Shown here: piece by piece, positions 27,772 to 37,167 of the stretch | How positions within the stretch are numbered: the stretch's first letter is position 1 | Layout: each line of letters begins with the position of its first letter | Source: SSC4 sp964443225 | GTDB taxonomy: Bacteria > Chloroflexota > Anaerolineae > SSC4 > Amarolineaceae | Direction of reading: 5' to 3' | Length of the DNA stretch: 64,000 bases | Assembly (NCBI GenBank): GCA_964443225.1 | Contig: CAYUCC010000009.1 | Span: forward strand, 37,706-101,705 | Position numbers and translations under genes: made by a program | The notes under the pieces: generated by a model | What the model saw: the letters and a program-made list of their open reading frames with translations, nothing else | What the model was told of the DNA's origin: nothing | The model's database searches: none

Positions 27772-28077
27772 TTTTGCTGTCCCCAGGAGGTGTTCCCGAG
27801 TCGAGAGCGACACGCGCCAAGCCCTGTTCAGTGGGAGGAGGTCGGAGAATGTCATCGGTCGTTCGTCTGGTTGCCGTCACCGCCGTGCGCAACGACCCGT
27901 GGTACGCGATCACGGTTTTCGGACCGATGTTGCCAAACCAGACCTGACCGCGGGCACCTGTCTTTACCCGGCGGGCTATGGCCAACCTGAAAGCCTGGGC
28001 CAGGATTACCCGCGAGACCTCGACTCGCCGGAGTAATTCGAGCCGGGCGTAACAGCGCAGCGAACGAAGGAGTCAAC
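27772..28077 (+). other. 306-bp stretch with only very short ORFs
   Basis: A 32-codon ORF (27849-27947, MSSVVRLVAVTAVRNDPWYA) follows a strong GGAGGAGG and could be a leader peptide. An overlapping frame ending at 28036 (FRTDVAKPDLTAGTCLYPAGYGQPESLG) looks like a relic. Neither is recognised. Confidence 0.3.
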
Positions 28078-28320
28078 ATGTCTGACACCATGAGACAGAA
28101 ACTGCTGCTGGCGCTGGCCACGATCCAGGCGCTGTACCACCTGCTGCAGGCTCAGCAGACGCAGTTAGCGGCGCAGCACGCGCGCATCTCTGCCCTTGAG
28201 ACACAACTGGCGGCCATGACGCCGGCTCTGCCGGGTGAGACGCAGTTCGGCGGTAACGCATGGCGGTCAGAAAATGGGAACACCGAACTTGCCATGCCGG
28301 GCTGGCGCCACGACCCGTGA
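28078..28320 (+). CDS. Small coiled-coil protein (80 aa)
   Basis: ATG 28078 with AAGGAG at ideal spacing. Residues 5-48 are a continuous Leu/Gln/Ala-rich helix (LLALATIQALYHLLQAQQTQLAAQHARISALETQLAAM) with heptad spacing, so it should oligomerise. The rest is short and polar. It resembles the coiled-coil tail of the surface fibre at 2745 (QGLYQMLQEVQHTNQALAAQNAAQQ), which suggests either a stand-alone trimerisation helix or a remnant of such a gene. A strong hairpin follows 20 bp downstream. Confidence 0.5.
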   Translation: MSDTMRQKLLLALATIQALYHLLQAQQTQLAAQHARISALETQLAAMTPALPGETQFGGNAWRSENGNTELAMPGWRHDP

Positions 28321-28339
28321 AAATGACCCTCACCGCGGA

Positions 28340-28367
28340 GGAGTCCGCACCCCCAGGTGCGGACTCC
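28340..28367 (+). terminator. 12-bp perfect GC-rich hairpin, terminator-like
   Basis: GGAGTCCGCACC (28340-28351), loop CCCA, GGTGCGGACTCC (28356-28367). It is very stable but has no T tract. It lies 20 bp after the coiled-coil gene and 107 bp before the next gene. Confidence 0.5.
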
Positions 28368-28474
28368 GGCCACATGGCAGGCTCGTGCCGCAGCTCGGGG
28401 CCCCGACTTTTCTCAGGACAATGAACGAACGTTACGCAGCACAGAGAACTATCTTGGATTCGCGGAGGTGAACG

Positions 28475-30250
28475 ATGAACAGAGGACGCAAAGGGCTTTT
28501 GTGGCTCGTGGTGGCGGCGCTCGTGGTCGCGGGCAGCATGATCCTGCCCCTGCAGGCAGCGCCGGTTACCTCATCAACTTTGATCTCAGCAATTGGCCGT
28601 ATCTTCACGGCGCAGATGGACCTCCTGACGGCGCCGCGCGCACGGGCCGATACGATGTCGGGCCCGTTTCCAGGCCGCGGCGACGACACGGCGCCATCGC
28701 TCGGCACCTTTACGATTTTCGTCAACCCAACTTATCAGCCGTTGCTGGCTGGTTACCCCGGCTACGATAACACCGCGGGAACCCTGACCAGCCCCAGGCT
28801 CTACGACCCCACCACCATCATTGGGCGCAGCGATCCCCACCTGCACGGCAGCGCACCCGACACCGGGGGCACGCTGGTTGGCAGCGCCGGCATCGTGGTG
28901 GCCGATTCCGACTTCGACATCCTGCCATCTGGCTTTCAAGGCCCACCCGGCACGCGCGAGGTTCACACCCGCATCGCCGACTTCAATATTGCCGGCATGG
29001 GCGGGCTGGTCATGGTGCGCGCCGGCGATTCGGCGCCGGGCAGACCGCACAGCCTTGGCGAGGTCGAATCCTTGAGCGGAGCCAGCGGCGATCCCAACCT
29101 CGATTTTCCCGCTCAGAGTTTCTTCGACGTATTCGTTGAAGTCGACTTGCCCCCGCTCGGCGCTTTCCCAGGGGGCATCCTGTACAACAATTCCCCGTTG
29201 CTGGTGATCAACGAAAATCTACCCGCATTCCCACCGCACGTGGTCTACATTCATGGCCAAACCGCCGCCGTGCCGGTCTATTTCCTCAACGATGACCCCG
29301 GCAACGCTTGGCTGGCGGGCGACCTCTTCGGCTGGCTCAGCCTGGCTGGCCACGGGATGAACTACAGCAACACGGCGCAGGACCAGCAGGAATTCCAGAA
29401 CATCATGCGTTTCCAGCCCAGCATGCCGATGGCCTGCCAGGCCTTTCACCCGGCCGACCACAACGGCGATGCCCAGGTGGACCTGAACGACATCGTCTTG
29501 ATGGCCAACCGCTGGCCGGCTCACACCGACATCCAGGTGGTGCAGACCACCGCCGCCGGTTTTGGCGAAGACTGCCTGGTCGACGCCGGGCCGCCGCTCG
29601 TGGTCCAGGCGGGCGACGATGTCTTCCATTCTCCGCCCGGGCAATCGATGCTCATGCTCAATTTGCCGCTTGGCTTCTTCGGCCCTGGCTCCGATCCGTT
29701 CGTGGGTACCGTGCAGTTCCAGGGCATGCCCACTGCCCCGCCCAGCGGCCAGCCGTTCCAGCCGCAGGGCCCGTTTCCCCACGTGAGCCAAACCGCCCAG
29801 CGCATCCTGGTCGATGCACGCCAGGCCAGCACACAGGGGGACACCGTGGTGAGACGCCTGCGAGATGTCAGTCTGTTCGATCCGGGCACGCCGGCTGCGA
29901 CCGAGGTCATCCCGATCGAGATCGTGGCGCTGAACCTGATCAGCCTGCAGCCGATCGTCGTCACCTACAACGGGGGGCAGAACCCCGAGCCCTGGTCGGT
30001 GGAGATGGAGGTTCAACCCAGCACACCCCAGACCACCGGCGCTATGACGATTACCAAAACTCACGGGCAGGGTGGTTACTTTACCAGCGAGCTGCCTGTG
30101 GCCAGTCACCTGACCTTCAGGAACCAGGCTGGTCCGGGCGTGGTCGGTCCGATTGCACGGACAGAGACCTTCTACACCGGCTTTGGTACGAATTCACCAC
30201 TCGGGCCGGCCTACAACACGGGCGCGCCGGTGCCGTGGTTCGTGCCATGA
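28475..30250 (+). CDS. Secreted protein with internal dockerin-like repeat (591 aa)
   Basis: ATG 28475 with GGAGG upstream. Residues 1-28 are a signal peptide (LLWLVVAALVVAGSMILPLQA). The middle has beta-rich extracellular sequence with many Pro/Gly turns and LFGWLSLAGHGMNYSNTAQDQQEFQNIM. Around residues 325-350 one dockerin-type calcium loop appears (FHPADHNGDAQVDLNDIVLMANRW). The C-terminal part (QSMLMLNLPLGFFGPGSDPFVGTVQFQG.. EIVALNLISLQPIVVTYN) is all-beta. No enzyme motif is seen. It sits between two other secreted dockerin-bearing proteins on the same strand. The function is unknown, probably cell-surface or matrix. Confidence 0.75.
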   Translation: MNRGRKGLLWLVVAALVVAGSMILPLQAAPVTSSTLISAIGRIFTAQMDLLTAPRARADTMSGPFPGRGDDTAPSLGTFTIFVNPTYQPLLAGYPGYDNTAGTLTSPRLYDPTTIIGRSDPHLHGSAPDTGGTLVGSAGIVVADSDFDILPSGFQGPPGTREVHTRIADFNIAGMGGLVMVRAGDSAPGRPHSLGEVESLSGASGDPNLDFPAQSFFDVFVEVDLPPLGAFPGGILYNNSPLLVINENLPAFPPHVVYIHGQTAAVPVYFLNDDPGNAWLAGDLFGWLSLAGHGMNYSNTAQDQQEFQNIMRFQPSMPMACQAFHPADHNGDAQVDLNDIVLMANRWPAHTDIQVVQTTAAGFGEDCLVDAGPPLVVQAGDDVFHSPPGQSMLMLNLPLGFFGPGSDPFVGTVQFQGMPTAPPSGQPFQPQGPFPHVSQTAQRILVDARQASTQGDTVVRRLRDVSLFDPGTPAATEVIPIEIVALNLISLQPIVVTYNGGQNPEPWSVEMEVQPSTPQTTGAMTITKTHGQGGYFTSELPVASHLTFRNQAGPGVVGPIARTETFYTGFGTNSPLGPAYNTGAPVPWFVP

Positions 30251-30339
30251 CGCTGGCGGGGCCGCACAAGCAAGGGTTGATAGCGCTCTCGCCTGAGAAT
30301 ATTCCCATTCATGACCATACCCAACTCAGGAGGACTTTC

Positions 30340-31785
30340 ATGTCACACCGTACCGCGTTCACCCTGGCATTGCTGCTGGGCCTGCTTCTTCCTGCTGTGG
30401 CAGCGGCCGCGCCGGCAACGCTGGCATCTCCTGCGTCGATATCCTTCGGTCCCTGCGCACCGGGCGCGGTCTATGATCCCGCCTGCGATGTGGATCACGA
30501 CGGCGACGTGGATGTGCTGGACGTGCAGCTTGCCGCCGGCCACTGGAATCAGAGCGGCGTGTGGGTGAGCGACAACGGTCACGATCACTTCGGCCAGACC
30601 TGGACTGGCAGCAACAACCCACTCAAACTTACAGGTTCGTTTGGCGCTCCTGACTTTGCGCCGTTGGTGTTGAGCAATCCAGCAAGTTCTGGCTTGAGAA
30701 TCACCACGGCGGGCAACAACGGCGTGGAGGTGGTTACTGCGGGCAACAACGGCATGTACGTGAATGCGGCGAGCAATGACGGCTATGCCGTATTTTCGGC
30801 GGGTGATGACGGCGTGATTGTGACTTCGGCGGGCAGCCCAAGCACTTCCACGGCGTCATCTCTCAAGAATGGCTTCGAGGTGGCTGGCGCCCAGGGGCAT
30901 GGCCTCTATGTGGGCCGGGCAGACTCCAACGGCGTGAACGTGAACTCGGCGGGCGGCGACGGCGTGGTTGTGACTTCGGCAGGTGACGACGGCGTGTACG
31001 TGAACTCAGCAGGCAGCCCAAGCGCTTCCACGACGTCGTCCCAGAAGAACGGCTTCGAAGTGGCGGGTGCCCAAGGGCATGGCCTCTATGTGGGCCGGGC
31101 AGACTTCCACGGTGTGCGCGTGAATTCGGCCGGCAACGCCGGCTTGTACGTGCTCGAGACAGACGGCGATGGCGTGTACGTCGGTTCAGCAGCCGATGAC
31201 GGCTTGTACGTGGGTTCGGCAGCCGATGACGGCGTAGAGGTAACCGGCGCGGACTTCGCCGGCGTCTTCAACGGCTTCCTCTCCGTTTCTGCCGGATGTG
31301 TCGGCTGCCGGCAGGCCAACTTCGCCATCAACGTCGGGAATCAGACACTGGAGCCCGGCGACGTAGTCAGCATCCAGGGCGTCGTTTACACCGATTTCGA
31401 CACCGGGCCTGTGCTGTGGCAGGTGATGCCGGCACAACCCGGCACGACCGTGGTGGGCGTGGTGACCGGACGGGCCGAGGTGGACATCCAGGATGAACAC
31501 CGACCTGATGAAACCGGCAAGCGCCTGGTGCCGCGCGCCGGCGCCGCTCAACCCGACGAGTACGTGACGATCGTCTACAGCGGACCGGCGCAAGTCAAGA
31601 TAGCATCCAATGAAGCCGCCATCACTACCGGTATGCGCGTCACAGCGGCAACCGATGGCACCGTGCGGCCGCTGCTGACCCGCACGGTCGAAGGCATGGT
31701 CGTTGCCGAAGGCGCGCCGGTGCTAGGTGTCGCCCTGGCGGATGCCACGGGTGACCTGGTCTGGGTGCTGGTCAACCCGCAGTAG
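30340..31785 (+). CDS. Secreted repeat protein with N-terminal dockerin-like module (481 aa)
   Basis: ATG 30340 with AGGAGG 8 nt upstream; the frame is open far upstream but that part is antisense-like read-through. Residues 1-23 are a signal peptide, then GPCAPGAVYDPACDVDHDGDVDVLDVQLAAGHW, almost the same module as in the protein at 2745. Residues about 115-310 are short beta repeats of the type (S/N)AGxxGVxVxSA, including a 60-residue internal duplication (30833 onward versus 31013 onward). The C-terminal domain, about 325-481 (QTLEPGDVVSIQGVV.. VVGVVTGRAEVDIQ.. SGPAQVKIASNEAAITTGMRVTAATDG), is beta-rich and reminiscent of surface decoration proteins. It is likely a fibrous surface protein related to the 2745 product but without the S74 end. 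Confidence 0.78.
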   Translation: MSHRTAFTLALLLGLLLPAVAAAAPATLASPASISFGPCAPGAVYDPACDVDHDGDVDVLDVQLAAGHWNQSGVWVSDNGHDHFGQTWTGSNNPLKLTGSFGAPDFAPLVLSNPASSGLRITTAGNNGVEVVTAGNNGMYVNAASNDGYAVFSAGDDGVIVTSAGSPSTSTASSLKNGFEVAGAQGHGLYVGRADSNGVNVNSAGGDGVVVTSAGDDGVYVNSAGSPSASTTSSQKNGFEVAGAQGHGLYVGRADFHGVRVNSAGNAGLYVLETDGDGVYVGSAADDGLYVGSAADDGVEVTGADFAGVFNGFLSVSAGCVGCRQANFAINVGNQTLEPGDVVSIQGVVYTDFDTGPVLWQVMPAQPGTTVVGVVTGRAEVDIQDEHRPDETGKRLVPRAGAAQPDEYVTIVYSGPAQVKIASNEAAITTGMRVTAATDGTVRPLLTRTVEGMVVAEGAPVLGVALADATGDLVWVLVNPQ

Positions 31786-31812
31786 GGCGACGGGCGCCGG
31801 ACCTCAACAGAT

Positions 31813-31841
31813 TTGCCGCCCGTCGAGCACTGTGCTACGAT
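31813..31841 (+). promoter_or_regulatory. Sigma70-type promoter for the membrane protein at 31894
   Basis: TTGCCG (31813-31818), a 17-nt spacer and TACGAT (31836-31841), about 53 bp before ATG 31894. Confidence 0.5.
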
Positions 31842-31893
31842 GTGAATAGTGGTACAAGTGAGGCTTGTGGCAATCCGAAAGGAGTCCGGCGCC

Positions 31894-32508
31894 ATGGAGA
31901 CTCAGAAATCTCAATCCAATCGTGTCCTGCTGATCAGCCTGATCATCCTGTATGTGCTGACCTTGACCGCCTTCAACTATGCCAACTGGGCCGCCGACCC
32001 CGAGTACATGCAGTGGTGGATGCCTCTGGTCAACAGCGTGCTGCTGTCGATCCCGCTGGTGCTGTTATACGGCTCGATCTACGTGCTGGTCGTTGCCTGG
32101 CGCGAACACGCCGCCCGCGGGCAGATCAATCCCGCACTGGCGAAGGTCATCCACTGGGCGCCCCGCGTGGCGGGCATCCTCATCATCTTCTTCATCAGCC
32201 TCTTCTCACTCGACGTGTTCGGCACCGGGGCGCCTCCGCTCGAGGTGTTAGGCGGCTTTCTCATGCACAACATCCCGTCGATCGGCATGCTGGTGCTGCT
32301 GGTAGTGGCCTGGAAGCGTCCAGCGGTGGGGTTCGTGGCCTTTTTGATCGCGGGTCTTCTATTTGCCCTCTTCTTCGTGCGCGATCTCCAAAGTCTACCC
32401 AACTTGCTGATCTTCGTCCTGCCCATTCTGCTCGTTGCGGGCCTGTTTTATGCCGACTGGAAGTGGCTGAAACCGTGGTCACCCGGTCCGCTCGACGCGG
32501 CGGCGTAG
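31894..32508 (+). CDS. Polytopic membrane protein, unknown (204 aa)
   Basis: ATG 31894 (METQKSQSNRVLL) follows AAAGGAG at 9 nt; an upstream in-frame GTG at 31849 lacks a ribosome-binding site. There are six hydrophobic helices: VLLISLIILYVLTLTAF, SVLLSIPLVLLYGSIYVLVVA, RVAGILIIFFISLFSLDVF, IPSIGMLVLLVVAW, VGFVAFLIAGLLFALFF and LLIFVLPILLVAGLFYADW. A loop DVFGTGAPPLEVLGGFLMHNIPS separates helices 3 and 4. It resembles small DUF7670-like membrane proteins seen in Chloroflexota, but I cannot name the family with certainty. It converges with ndh. Confidence 0.7.
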   Translation: METQKSQSNRVLLISLIILYVLTLTAFNYANWAADPEYMQWWMPLVNSVLLSIPLVLLYGSIYVLVVAWREHAARGQINPALAKVIHWAPRVAGILIIFFISLFSLDVFGTGAPPLEVLGGFLMHNIPSIGMLVLLVVAWKRPAVGFVAFLIAGLLFALFFVRDLQSLPNLLIFVLPILLVAGLFYADWKWLKPWSPGPLDAAA

Positions 32509-32537
32509 TCGCATCGATCGTTGTCGTCGTGGCAGTA

Positions 32538-33803
32538 TCAGGGTTCTAGATCGGCCCTGGGCAGGATCAGGCGTACGGCGCGCTCAAAGAAGACATAGTT
32601 CCAGGCCCAGTTGATCAGCACCCCCAGCCGGTTACGGAAGCCGATCAGAAAGAAGATGTGCACCGCCAGCCAGATCAGCCAGGCGACGAAGCCGGTATAG
32701 CGCCAGCCGCCCACCTGGGCGACCGCCGCGTTGCGGCCAATGGTCGCCATGGCACCTTTGTCGCGATAACGGAAAGGCTGCGGCGGCGCCTGGTGAATCA
32801 GACGGGTGATGTTGGCGGCGGCGTGCGTACCCTGCTGCATCGCCACCTGTGCTACCCCCGGCAGCATCTGCCCGTCCTGCTCCAGGTAGGCCAGGTCACC
32901 GATGACGAAGATGTTGTCATAATCTGGTGTCTGCAAGGTTGGCCGCACGGAGATGCGACCACCCCGCGCCAGCGGCCAGGGCAGGTCACCGGCCAGCGTC
33001 GCACCGCGCACACCTGCCGTCCACACCGGCGAGGCCGTGGCGATGCGTTCGCCGTTTGCCAGTTCCACGGCCTGTTCGGTAACCGCCGCCACCGGACTGT
33101 CGACCCGCACCTCGACCCCCATGGCCTCCAGCCGGCGCCGGGCATAATCGCCGCCGCCCACGCCACGCAGCAGGTCGCCCGCCGCCTCCAGCAGCACGAC
33201 CCTGGCGTGCTGACGCAGGTTCAGCTCCGGGTAATCGTCCGCCAGTGGGTGCCGGAGCAGTTCGCTCAACGCGCCGGCATACTCCACACCGGTGGGCCCG
33301 CCGCCAATGACCACGAAGGTAAGCAAGCGGTCGCGTACAGCCCGCTCCTCCGGTCCTGACTGCGCGGCCTGCTCCACACAGCGCAGGATGTGGTTACGCA
33401 GTGCCACCCCCTCCTCCAGCGACTTGAGGGTGAAACAGTGCGCCTCGGCGCCCGGCGTGTCGAAGAAGTGGTTGACGCTGCCCAGGGCCAGGATCAGGTA
33501 ATCGTAGGGGTGCGCCTGGTCGGCGCTGTAGACCACCTGGGCGTTGGCGTCGATGCGCTCCACTTCGGTCATGACGACGCGTGCGTTGGCCTGGCGGTGC
33601 GTCAGGCTGCGCACCGAGCGGGCGATCAGGCCTGGCTCGAGCTCGGCGGCAGCCACCTGGTAGAGCAGCGGCAGGAAGGTGTGGTAGTTGTTCTTGTCCA
33701 GTAGATGCACTGTGACGTTCTCGCCGGCCAGGGCACGCGCAGCCCACAGCCCGCCGAAGCCGGCGCCGACGATCACGATGTCAGGAAGAGAAGTTGGTGT
33801 CAT
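32538..33803 (-). CDS. ndh: Type II NADH dehydrogenase (NDH-2)
   Basis: This 421-residue flavoprotein has the FAD-binding motif VIVGAGFGGLWAARAL at the N-terminus, KNNYHTFLPLLYQVA typical of NDH-2, and the second Rossmann motif VVIGGGPTGVEYAGAL for NADH near residue 165. The FAD-site motif NIFVIGDLAYL and VAMQQGTHAAANI are also typical. The C-terminal hydrophobic/amphipathic part (FVAWLIWLAVHIFFLIGFRNRL) anchors the enzyme to the inner face of the membrane. It oxidises NADH and reduces quinone without pumping protons. It is monocistronic, with a TACAAT -10 box about 30 bp upstream. Length and motifs are complete. Confidence 0.93.
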   Translation of the reverse strand: MTPTSLPDIVIVGAGFGGLWAARALAGENVTVHLLDKNNYHTFLPLLYQVAAAELEPGLIARSVRSLTHRQANARVVMTEVERIDANAQVVYSADQAHPYDYLILALGSVNHFFDTPGAEAHCFTLKSLEEGVALRNHILRCVEQAAQSGPEERAVRDRLLTFVVIGGGPTGVEYAGALSELLRHPLADDYPELNLRQHARVVLLEAAGDLLRGVGGGDYARRRLEAMGVEVRVDSPVAAVTEQAVELANGERIATASPVWTAGVRGATLAGDLPWPLARGGRISVRPTLQTPDYDNIFVIGDLAYLEQDGQMLPGVAQVAMQQGTHAAANITRLIHQAPPQPFRYRDKGAMATIGRNAAVAQVGGWRYTGFVAWLIWLAVHIFFLIGFRNRLGVLINWAWNYVFFERAVRLILPRADLEP

Positions 33804-33994
33804 ACGTTATTGTGGTCCCCCAAGAACTCGTATTGTACCACAACTTGGGTGATTGGCAGGGGTACTGGGTCACCCCACAATCAACCGGTTTTGTGGTTTA
33901 ATGGCACCATCACGTACCGGCGGGCCAGCACGCCTGGCGCCAAGTGGATCGACGGATGGCACCGAGAAACCATGCACCTGTGGGAGGCAATCGT

Positions 33995-34303
33995 ATGACC
34001 CATTCGAAGCTCGACGACTCGTTGGTGGAGGAGGCCCTGGTCTTCCTGGGCTGCCGCCGGCAGCAGCCCACCCTCGGCTACCTGAACACGCTGATCGACG
34101 CCTTTGGCCACCGGGTTCCCTGGGAGAGCGTGTTTCGCCTGCTCAAGCGTCACGGCACGCCGCAGACGGCGGACTGTCCCCGCTGGCCAGCGGAGGTGTG
34201 GCGCGATGCGCAGCAGTTCGGCGGTGGCGGGACGTGTTTCGAGACCAACTTTGCTGCGGGGCAGTGCGAACACCGCCAATCCGGCATTTATGGAAGGTGT
34301 TGA
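33995..34303 (+). pseudogene. Arylamine N-acetyltransferase-like fragment
   Basis: ATG 33995 with GGAGG upstream. The 102 residues contain LGYLNTLIDAFGHRVPWESVFRLLKRHG, DCPRWPAEVWRDAQQFGGGGTCFETN, matching the N-terminal third of NAT-like acyltransferases, including the catalytic-Cys region GGTCFE. After FETNFA the frame becomes unrelated (GQCEHRQSGIYGRC) and stops. Full NAT proteins are about 270 residues and need His and Asp downstream, which are absent. It is a truncated, non-functional gene; the next 300 bp show no continuation. Confidence 0.65.
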
Positions 34304-34619
34304 CCCGTAGGCTGGGCTGGAGGAGATTAGCCGTGAGCACGACGGTGGGGTTTATCGACGGTGTTCCCCTGCCCGGTCCATCGTGCCGTTGCGTATGGGC
34401 GGGGATGCGCGGTAAGAACTAGTTCCTTGGCGCGGGCCAGCGGTGAATAAATCGTTCTTCTTTCAGTCTTCGGATGGCGTTCGAGGGATTCTCTTCTCAC
34501 CCGTTTGTGCATATCCTGTGCAGTAGGTCGTCTGGCAATTTCTCTGGCGCCACCTGACGCGCTCGGCAGCCTGATTTTCTCGTCGCGAGGGATCCTACAC
34601 CCAGGTATCAGCCGGTCCC
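34304..34619. other. 316-bp intergenic stretch
   Basis: No gene is supported here. There is no continuation of the NAT fragment and only short frames. No clear promoter or ribosome-binding site precedes the STAND gene at 34620. Confidence 0.5.
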
Positions 34620-37025
34620 ATGAACGAACCCGATCTGCCCATCTTCTTTGGCGAATGGCTCAAGCGCCGGCGCCATAGCCTGGATCTCACCCAGGCCGAG
34701 CTCGCGGCGCGCGCCGGCTGCTCGGTCTTTGCCCTGCGCAAGATCGAAGCCGGCGAGCGCCGGCCCTCGCGCGAGCTGGCCGGACTGCTGGCGGATGCCC
34801 TGGAGATTGTGCCGGGTGAGCGGCCCGCTTTCGTGCGCGCCGCCCGCGACGAGACCCGCAGCGACCGCCTGCCCCGCGTTGTGCTGCCTCCACCGGTTCC
34901 CCTCGCCGCTATGGTGTCACCGGCAGCCGTGCGTCTGCGCAACTGGCCGGTGCAGCCGACGTCGCTGGTGGGTCGCGAAGATGAAATGGCAGCGCTGGGT
35001 CGCCTCCTGCGTGATCCGCTGTGCCGGCTGCTTACCCTGATCGGGCCTGGCGGCATCGGCAAGACGCGTCTGGCTGTCGAAGTCGCGGCACAGACGCAGG
35101 CGCACTTTGCGGGCGGTGTGTGCTTCGTGCCGCTGGCGCCGCTCGACACGTCCGCCGCGGTGGTGACGGCAATTGCCGATGCCCTGGGTTTTGCCCTACA
35201 GGGACAGATGGAGCCACAGCGCCAACTGCTCAACCACCTGGCGAACCAGCACGTGCTGCTGGTCCTGGACAATGCCGAACATCTCCTGGAAAGCGCAGGG
35301 CTGTTCACCGAAATCCTGGCGCAGGCACCGGGTCTCAAACTGCTGGTTACGTCGCGCGAACGTCTGAACCTGCAGAGCGAGTGGGTTTTTGTCACCCAAG
35401 GCCTGCCCGTGCCCGCGCCCGATCAGCTGGCCCGTGCCCACGACTACGACGCCATCCGGCTCTTCGTGCAGCGGGCACAGCGGGTCCAGGTCGATTTTGC
35501 CCCCCAGGGTGAGGAGATGGCGGCCGTCGTCCAGATTTGCCAGATGGTGGAGGGTATGCCGCTGGGCATCGAGCTGGCGGCCGCCTGGGTAACGGTGCTG
35601 AGCTGCCGCGAGATCGCCCATGAAATCGGGTGCAGCCTGAACTTTCTGCAATCCTCCCTGCGCGACCTGCCGGCACGGCAGCGCAGCCTGCGTGTCGCGT
35701 TTGATCATTCCTGGCGGCTGCTGACGGATCGTGAAAAGAAAGTGCTGGGCCGGCTGGCTGTCTTCCGCGGCGGCTTCGAACGGACGGCCGTCGAGCGGGT
35801 GGCCGCCGCTGATCTGGCTACGCTGCTGGGCCTGGTCTCCAAGTCGCTGGTGCGGCGCAAAGACGGTGGACGCTACGATCTGCACGAGGTAGTGCGGCAG
35901 TACGCCTTCGCGCACCTGGCGCAGACACCAGATTACACGGCGACGTGCGACCGTCACAGCCAGTTCTACCTGGCCCTCCTGCGCGATCAGGAATATGCCC
36001 TGCACAGCCACACCCAGCACCAGGCCCTACGCGGCCTGACCTGTGAAATCGACAACCTCCGTGCTGCCTGGGATTGGGCGGTGAAGCGCAGGATGTTCGA
36101 CGCCCTGGCGCCAGCAGTGCGTTGCTTCGGCAGCCTGTTCGAGCTTTCTGGCTGGTTGGGTGAGGGCGTGGCGCTGCTCGAACCGCTGGTCGAGGCCGGG
36201 CGCGCCGCGCCGGGCGACCCGCTGCGCTGCCGGATGTTGGGCGAAGCGCTGGCCCAACAGGCGCTGCTCCTCTTCCGGCGGGGTGATTTTGCACAGGCTC
36301 GCGCACGCACCACCGAGAGCCTGGCGGTGCTCAGTACTTGCGCCGACCTCGGGCCGCTGATGTACCCTCTGCTCTTCGACGGTATCATCCGGTTCCTCGA
36401 AGGGGACCTGGACCTGTCCCAGGACCGATTGGAGGAGGCCCTGCGCTGCGCCCAGGCGGCGGACGATCCCTGGGGTCAGGTTTATGCCGACTTCAACCTG
36501 GGCTATCTGGCCCACCTGCGGGGCGATCACCAGGCCGGCTATGCGCGGATGTGTGCGGTCCTGGCGCCCTGGCGCGCCGTAGGGGATCCTCGCACCATTT
36601 CCCTGCTGCTTAATCACCTCAGCCCCGCCGCCGTACAGTTGGGTCGTTACCAGGAGGCAGAAACCTTCCTGCGCGAAGGGCTGGCACTGTGCCAGGAGAT
36701 GGGTGATCGCTGGGGTGTGGGTACGGCGCTGCGTTATTTGGGAGAGGTGGCCCTGGCCCAGGGCGATCCTGCCAGCGCCGAAGCGCTCCTGCGCCAAAGT
36801 TTGGCCGCCCATCAGGGCTTCGTCACCGGTTGGGACATTGCGCGCACGCTGATCCCCTTGGGGGATGCCTGCCTGGCGTTGGGCCATTTCGACGAGGCGC
36901 GGCAGGTTCTCCTACAAGCCCGACAGGTGGCGCAGGACGCCGGCGTCGAATCCCTGGTGTTGGATGCACAGACGCGGCTGGAAAAAGTGGTTGAATTGGC
37001 TGCACCAGCCTGGTCTGGCGGCTGA
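34620..37025 (+). CDS. XRE-STAND regulator: HTH, NB-ARC-type ATPase, TPR
   Basis: This 801-residue protein starts MNEPDLPIFFGEWLKRRRHSLDLTQAELAARAGCSVFALRKIEAGERRPS, an XRE-type helix-turn-helix (about 10-65). A STAND/NB-ARC domain follows with SLVGRED, Walker A GPGGIGKTR (142-150) and Walker B LLVLDNAEHLLE (about 213-224). LLVTSRERLNLQSEW is sensor-1 like and GMPLGIELAAAW is the GxPLA motif. A winged-helix-like segment (RQRSLRVAFDHSWRLL) and TPR-type repeats (about 470-780) complete it. Such proteins are large ATP-switch regulators that bind DNA when their TPR sensor detects a ligand. No canonical ribosome-binding site is visible before ATG 34620. It converges with three related genes on the other strand. 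Confidence 0.88.
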   Translation: MNEPDLPIFFGEWLKRRRHSLDLTQAELAARAGCSVFALRKIEAGERRPSRELAGLLADALEIVPGERPAFVRAARDETRSDRLPRVVLPPPVPLAAMVSPAAVRLRNWPVQPTSLVGREDEMAALGRLLRDPLCRLLTLIGPGGIGKTRLAVEVAAQTQAHFAGGVCFVPLAPLDTSAAVVTAIADALGFALQGQMEPQRQLLNHLANQHVLLVLDNAEHLLESAGLFTEILAQAPGLKLLVTSRERLNLQSEWVFVTQGLPVPAPDQLARAHDYDAIRLFVQRAQRVQVDFAPQGEEMAAVVQICQMVEGMPLGIELAAAWVTVLSCREIAHEIGCSLNFLQSSLRDLPARQRSLRVAFDHSWRLLTDREKKVLGRLAVFRGGFERTAVERVAAADLATLLGLVSKSLVRRKDGGRYDLHEVVRQYAFAHLAQTPDYTATCDRHSQFYLALLRDQEYALHSHTQHQALRGLTCEIDNLRAAWDWAVKRRMFDALAPAVRCFGSLFELSGWLGEGVALLEPLVEAGRAAPGDPLRCRMLGEALAQQALLLFRRGDFAQARARTTESLAVLSTCADLGPLMYPLLFDGIIRFLEGDLDLSQDRLEEALRCAQAADDPWGQVYADFNLGYLAHLRGDHQAGYARMCAVLAPWRAVGDPRTISLLLNHLSPAAVQLGRYQEAETFLREGLALCQEMGDRWGVGTALRYLGEVALAQGDPASAEALLRQSLAAHQGFVTGWDIARTLIPLGDACLALGHFDEARQVLLQARQVAQDAGVESLVLDAQTRLEKVVELAAPAWSGG

Positions 37026-37167
37026 ACGGCACACACCCGGCACGAGATAACCAGTCACGAAAGGAGCAGATCGATCAGTCGGGCGCAGAGGCGTGGGGCG
37101 AGGATGAGTTCTTCTTTCAGCAGGCCTGTTTCCTGGTCCGGCACCAGCCGGCGCGACCTGGGAGTCA

